DNA of 55,663 bases from Planctomycetaceae bacterium (GTDB lineage Bacteria > Planctomycetota > Planctomycetia > Pirellulales > Pirellulaceae), in contig JAAYDI010000099.1 of assembly GCA_012729315.1 (NCBI GenBank), positions 1-55,663 of the forward strand, read 5' to 3'. The notes below the pieces were generated by a model. The model was given only the letters and a program-made list of their open reading frames with translations, ran no database searches and was not told the origin of the DNA. The position numbers were made by a program, and so were the translations under genes. Of this stretch, positions 53,070 through 55,663 are shown piece by piece (the stretch's first letter is position 1; every line of letters starts with the position of its first letter).

Positions 53070-55403
53070 TCAGTCGCAGAACGCGGGCCCAACGCGGTCA
53101 ATGCCCTCCCGGAGCTGCAGCGTGCCGCGAATGGCGTGGATGATGCGTTCCCGCTGCTGCTGATCCTCCGCCGACAGGGTACGGTGCCTGCGCTGATGCA
53201 GCCAGCGGCGCAGCACCGGGTACCCGCCGATGCGGAATCGCCATACCGCCGGCTCTACTTGCGCGGGCTCCGCCGGCGGCAGTGCGCCCGTGCCGATCCC
53301 GCAGTGGAGCTCGACCAGTTCCCGTCCGGCACGTGCCAGCGCGCGGAATGTGTCCAGATCGGGTGGCCAGGGAATGCGCGGGAAATCGATCCGCAACATC
53401 GCCTGGAAGTGCTGCCGATAACGCGGGCTGTGCACTTGAGCATAGATCCAGTGAAACACGTCCCGTGACGCGAACGACGCGTGCAGACCGTTGGGCTGAT
53501 CGCTCCAGCCGATCCCCAGGCGGGCAGCCAGCTCCTGCAGGAAGCGCGGTGACAGATTCGTGGTCCACGCCCCTGCGCGGCGGGTGAACAGCGGGGCTAC
53601 GAACGGCGCCCCGTGAGCGCTGTAGAACACGCGATCCGAGACCAGCGCGCGGGTCGCCAGGAAATGGTCGTAGCCGTCCAGGTCGGTCGCCTGCCGCATG
53701 AAGACCAGTGCCAGGTTGCCGCCATCCAGATCGCTCAGCAGACGCTGCCGCGCCCGGCCCAGCAGCCGCGGCTCGTAATACACCCAGCGCACATCCCAGG
53801 GGGCAACCATGTACGGGCGGATCTGCCGGGCGTCGAACACCACGCCCCGCGTCTTGCGCGGCAGCCACGCCGGCAGGCCGGCGGCGAACCGGCCACAGGA
53901 CGCCTCCGCCAGGAAGCTGCGCATGCGCTGAGCGACTTCCTCGCGCGTGAATCCTACGAACAGCGCGTCGCACTTGGTCTGCACGCCCGACACGTACTGT
54001 TGGAAGATCTGGTCCAGACGCGGCCACTGGAGATACTCCGCTTCACACGGACTCGCGTCACCGCGCGGCACGAAACAATGCTGCGGCGGGCGCGGCGAGA
54101 CCACCGCACCCGGCGGCTGTCCGATCTCCCCGGCGTCCAGTGCCGCCAGCTTCGCCGCGCGCGGCCCCCACAGCTGCGCGTAGCGGACCTGGCAACCCGG
54201 ACGCCGCGTTGCCGCGCGATGCTTGACAAACACGCCGATGGCCACACCCTGCTGGATGCCAAACACGTTCTCGTCCCGGTCCCCCGCTGGCGTCCGCTCG
54301 CGCTTCTTGCAGTTCCCATGCAGATCCAGAACGTGAATCTCGTCGAACGTGTCCATGAGCGACGTGCGCATCTGCCGATGGGTCAGGCCGCCGAGATACG
54401 TGTTGTTCGTGATCATGGCCAGAATGCCGCAGCCCGCCTGGTCGATCCAGTACTGGCCCCACCGCAGGAACTTGATGAAGTCGTCTCCAAGGTTGTGTTT
54501 CTTCTCGTGCAGGCCGGCCTTGTATGCTTCCAGCTGCGTCCGGATCCAGTGGCCGCGGTTCGCCCGGCCGAAGTTGGCATAGGGCGGGTTGCCGATGATC
54601 ACAGGGAGGCCATCGCCCAGCAGGGTGCGGGTCAGCTCCACGTCCGCCAGGACGTTGCCGCAGTACGCCGACCAGCATGTCCCGAGTTCGGCCTGGAGCA
54701 CGATCTCGGCGGCGCCGCAACAGGCCGGCAGCAGGTCGATGCCGACCAGCCGCTGGGAGAGGACCTCGCGGGCCAAACGTGGCCAGCGCCGCGACAGGCC
54801 TGCCAGCCGGCACTGTTCCCGCACGTACTGGGTCACGCCCAGCAGGAAAGCACCGCTGCCGCACGCCGGGTCGATGATCCGCACCGGTGTCTCGGCGCAG
54901 GCCAGTCCGCCCGGCACGTCCAGCGTGCGGCGCAGCACGCCATCCACACTCCGCACGATGAATCGCACGATCGGCTGGGGGGTGAAATAGCCGCCCCGCC
55001 GGCGCCGCAGTCCGGCGTCAGCCAGGGCCCACAACTGTTCCAGCAGCGCGACCCGTGCGGACGCCTCGCCCGTCTGCCACTGCGGCACGCCCTGCGCCGC
55101 CTGCACCTGGCAGCGCAGTTCGCTGACGATCGCCCGGACATCGGCCACACGTGCGCACGCCTGATCGATTTCAGAGAGCAGCGTGCTGAGGCGCCCTCCA
55201 GCCGGGCCGGCTGACGCCGACACCCGCGCAGCGCCCGCGCGCCCCCGGGCGCTGCCGGCCACCAGCAGTGCGAACACCCACAGCAACCCGGCCTGCTGTG
55301 CAGGCGGGTCGCCCCAGGACTCCAGCGCCCGGTCCAGATCGATTGCTGCGTCGGCTGCCACGCGCAGCAGCTGTGTCTCGCGATTCCCCACGGCCATGTG
55401 CAT
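53070..55403 (-). CDS. N6-adenine DNA methylase, type ISP-like, without nuclease
   Basis: The 777-residue protein starts with a helical region. It continues with RRRGGYFTPQPIVRFIV, the SAM motif DPACGSGAFL and the adenine-methylase NPPY motif. The C-terminal half resembles the specificity domain of type ISP enzymes (FPRIPWPPD). No helicase or PD-(D/E)xK nuclease was seen, and no restriction gene is adjacent in the window. A GTG at 55451 would add a CDLCGAC stretch. The ATG at 55403 is used but has no strong ribosome site. It may be an orphan methylase or part of a system that continues beyond 55663. Confidence 0.82.
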   Translation of the reverse strand: MHMAVGNRETQLLRVAADAAIDLDRALESWGDPPAQQAGLLWVFALLVAGSARGRAGAARVSASAGPAGGRLSTLLSEIDQACARVADVRAIVSELRCQVQAAQGVPQWQTGEASARVALLEQLWALADAGLRRRRGGYFTPQPIVRFIVRSVDGVLRRTLDVPGGLACAETPVRIIDPACGSGAFLLGVTQYVREQCRLAGLSRRWPRLAREVLSQRLVGIDLLPACCGAAEIVLQAELGTCWSAYCGNVLADVELTRTLLGDGLPVIIGNPPYANFGRANRGHWIRTQLEAYKAGLHEKKHNLGDDFIKFLRWGQYWIDQAGCGILAMITNNTYLGGLTHRQMRTSLMDTFDEIHVLDLHGNCKKRERTPAGDRDENVFGIQQGVAIGVFVKHRAATRRPGCQVRYAQLWGPRAAKLAALDAGEIGQPPGAVVSPRPPQHCFVPRGDASPCEAEYLQWPRLDQIFQQYVSGVQTKCDALFVGFTREEVAQRMRSFLAEASCGRFAAGLPAWLPRKTRGVVFDARQIRPYMVAPWDVRWVYYEPRLLGRARQRLLSDLDGGNLALVFMRQATDLDGYDHFLATRALVSDRVFYSAHGAPFVAPLFTRRAGAWTTNLSPRFLQELAARLGIGWSDQPNGLHASFASRDVFHWIYAQVHSPRYRQHFQAMLRIDFPRIPWPPDLDTFRALARAGRELVELHCGIGTGALPPAEPAQVEPAVWRFRIGGYPVLRRWLHQRRHRTLSAEDQQQRERIIHAIRGTLQLREGIDRVGPAFCD

Positions 55404-55460
55404 CAGAATGGCGCATGCCCCGCACAGGTCGCAAGCGGGGGCGTGTGCCACGGCTCTCTA

Positions 55461-55530
55461 CTTTCTCCTCTCTCGCACTCCTCTCTCGCAACCATCCCAC
55501 GGGCCGGAGTCAGAGTGTCTGTTTCTGATT
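55461..55530 (+). repeat. Dispersed intergenic repeat family A, copy 3, with pyrimidine extension
   Basis: The core at 55501-55530 matches 222-250 and 15810-15839. The pyrimidine-rich stretch before it matches 15781-15809. It lies just upstream of the methylase gene and could overlap its promoter. Confidence 0.7.
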
Positions 55531-55587
55531 GTATGGTGGCCAAGGATTTTGGCTCTGCCAGAAGCGTCTCTCCTCGGGGCGTTTCCG

Positions 55588-55608
55588 CTGGTGGCCAGAT
55601 GCCACCAG
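55588..55608. other. 8-bp stem-loop near the window end
   Basis: CTGGTGGC and GCCACCAG pair around CAGAT. It lies in an intergenic stretch of 55531-55663 that shows no gene. A role as terminator of a gene beyond the window is possible. Confidence 0.55.
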
Positions 55609-55663
55609 CCATCCCACGAATCCCACCACGGCAACTCTTGCCGCGCACCAGCTGGCAGTACTG

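Noticed and set aside
53613-55214. A 533-codon plus-strand frame over the methylase
   Set aside because: The methylase motifs on the minus strand are unambiguous. The plus-strand frame is low-complexity Arg/Gln-rich.

Overview
The window looks like chromosomal DNA from a GC-rich planctomycete, probably of the Pirellulales type. The evidence is a DUF1559 pseudopilin-like protein with the GFTLVELL prepilin motif and a C-terminal H-x-DG motif, three exported proteins with PEP-CTERM sorting tails, an SHD1 domain on an exported aspartic protease, a very long SecA, exported versions of usually cytosolic enzyme folds, and short palindromic repeats scattered between genes. No rRNA, tRNA, CRISPR array, intact insertion sequence or phage gene was seen.

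Layout. (1) 0.8-16 kb is mostly housekeeping: a Prc-type periplasmic protease, a PhnP-like metallo-hydrolase, SecA, Kdo transferase WaaA, MetK, a membrane protein, a UAP1-like sugar-nucleotide pyrophosphorylase, mannose-1-phosphate guanylyltransferase, an exported lipase-like hydrolase and RuvX. (2) 16-18.2 kb holds an exported sugar-isomerase-like protein and a TerC family transporter. (3) 18.2-25.6 kb is a minus-strand operon with ATGA overlaps: PfkB kinase, exported glycoside hydrolase, exported CinA-like protein, Tat-type exported isomerase-like protein and a secreted protein of unknown function. (4) 26.2-29.5 kb holds a TPR/DPF-motif protein, an RRM RNA-binding protein and an SHD1/coiled-coil/retropepsin protein. 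(5) 29.8-37.2 kb is a more AT-rich accessory block of PEP-CTERM proteins, a DUF1559 protein, a lipoprotein and a TPR-sulfotransferase. It is flanked by near-identical direct repeats of about 41-45 bp. (6) 37.2-39.5 kb is a translationally coupled radical SAM / asparagine-synthase-like pair. (7) 39.9-44 kb holds thyA-folA and a complete EF-P lysylation cluster (epmA, efp, epmB). (8) 44.5-47.8 kb encodes a 1107-residue fusion of E1-alpha, E1-beta, lipoyl-like and ketoacyl synthase III domains. (9) 48.3-55.4 kb holds a tricorn-like protease with a decapeptide-repeat linker, an aromatic/aspartate aminotransferase and an N6-adenine methylase without a visible nuclease.

How the genes work together. 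SecA and the exported proteins describe an elaborate envelope. WaaA, the UAP1-like enzyme and ManC supply lipopolysaccharide and glycan precursors. The 18-25 kb operon suggests hydrolysis of an external carbohydrate followed by isomerase-like and kinase steps. ThyA and FolA form the dTMP cycle. EpmA and EpmB would lysylate EF-P at Lys34. The E1/lipoyl/KAS III fusion is the strongest candidate for an undescribed system: it could decarboxylate a 2-oxo acid and pass the acyl group on a swinging arm to the enzyme that starts fatty-acid or polyketide chains. The second candidate is the asparagine-synthase-like/radical SAM pair. The third is the SecA with an extra beta-rich insert and an apparently fourfold helical-wing module.
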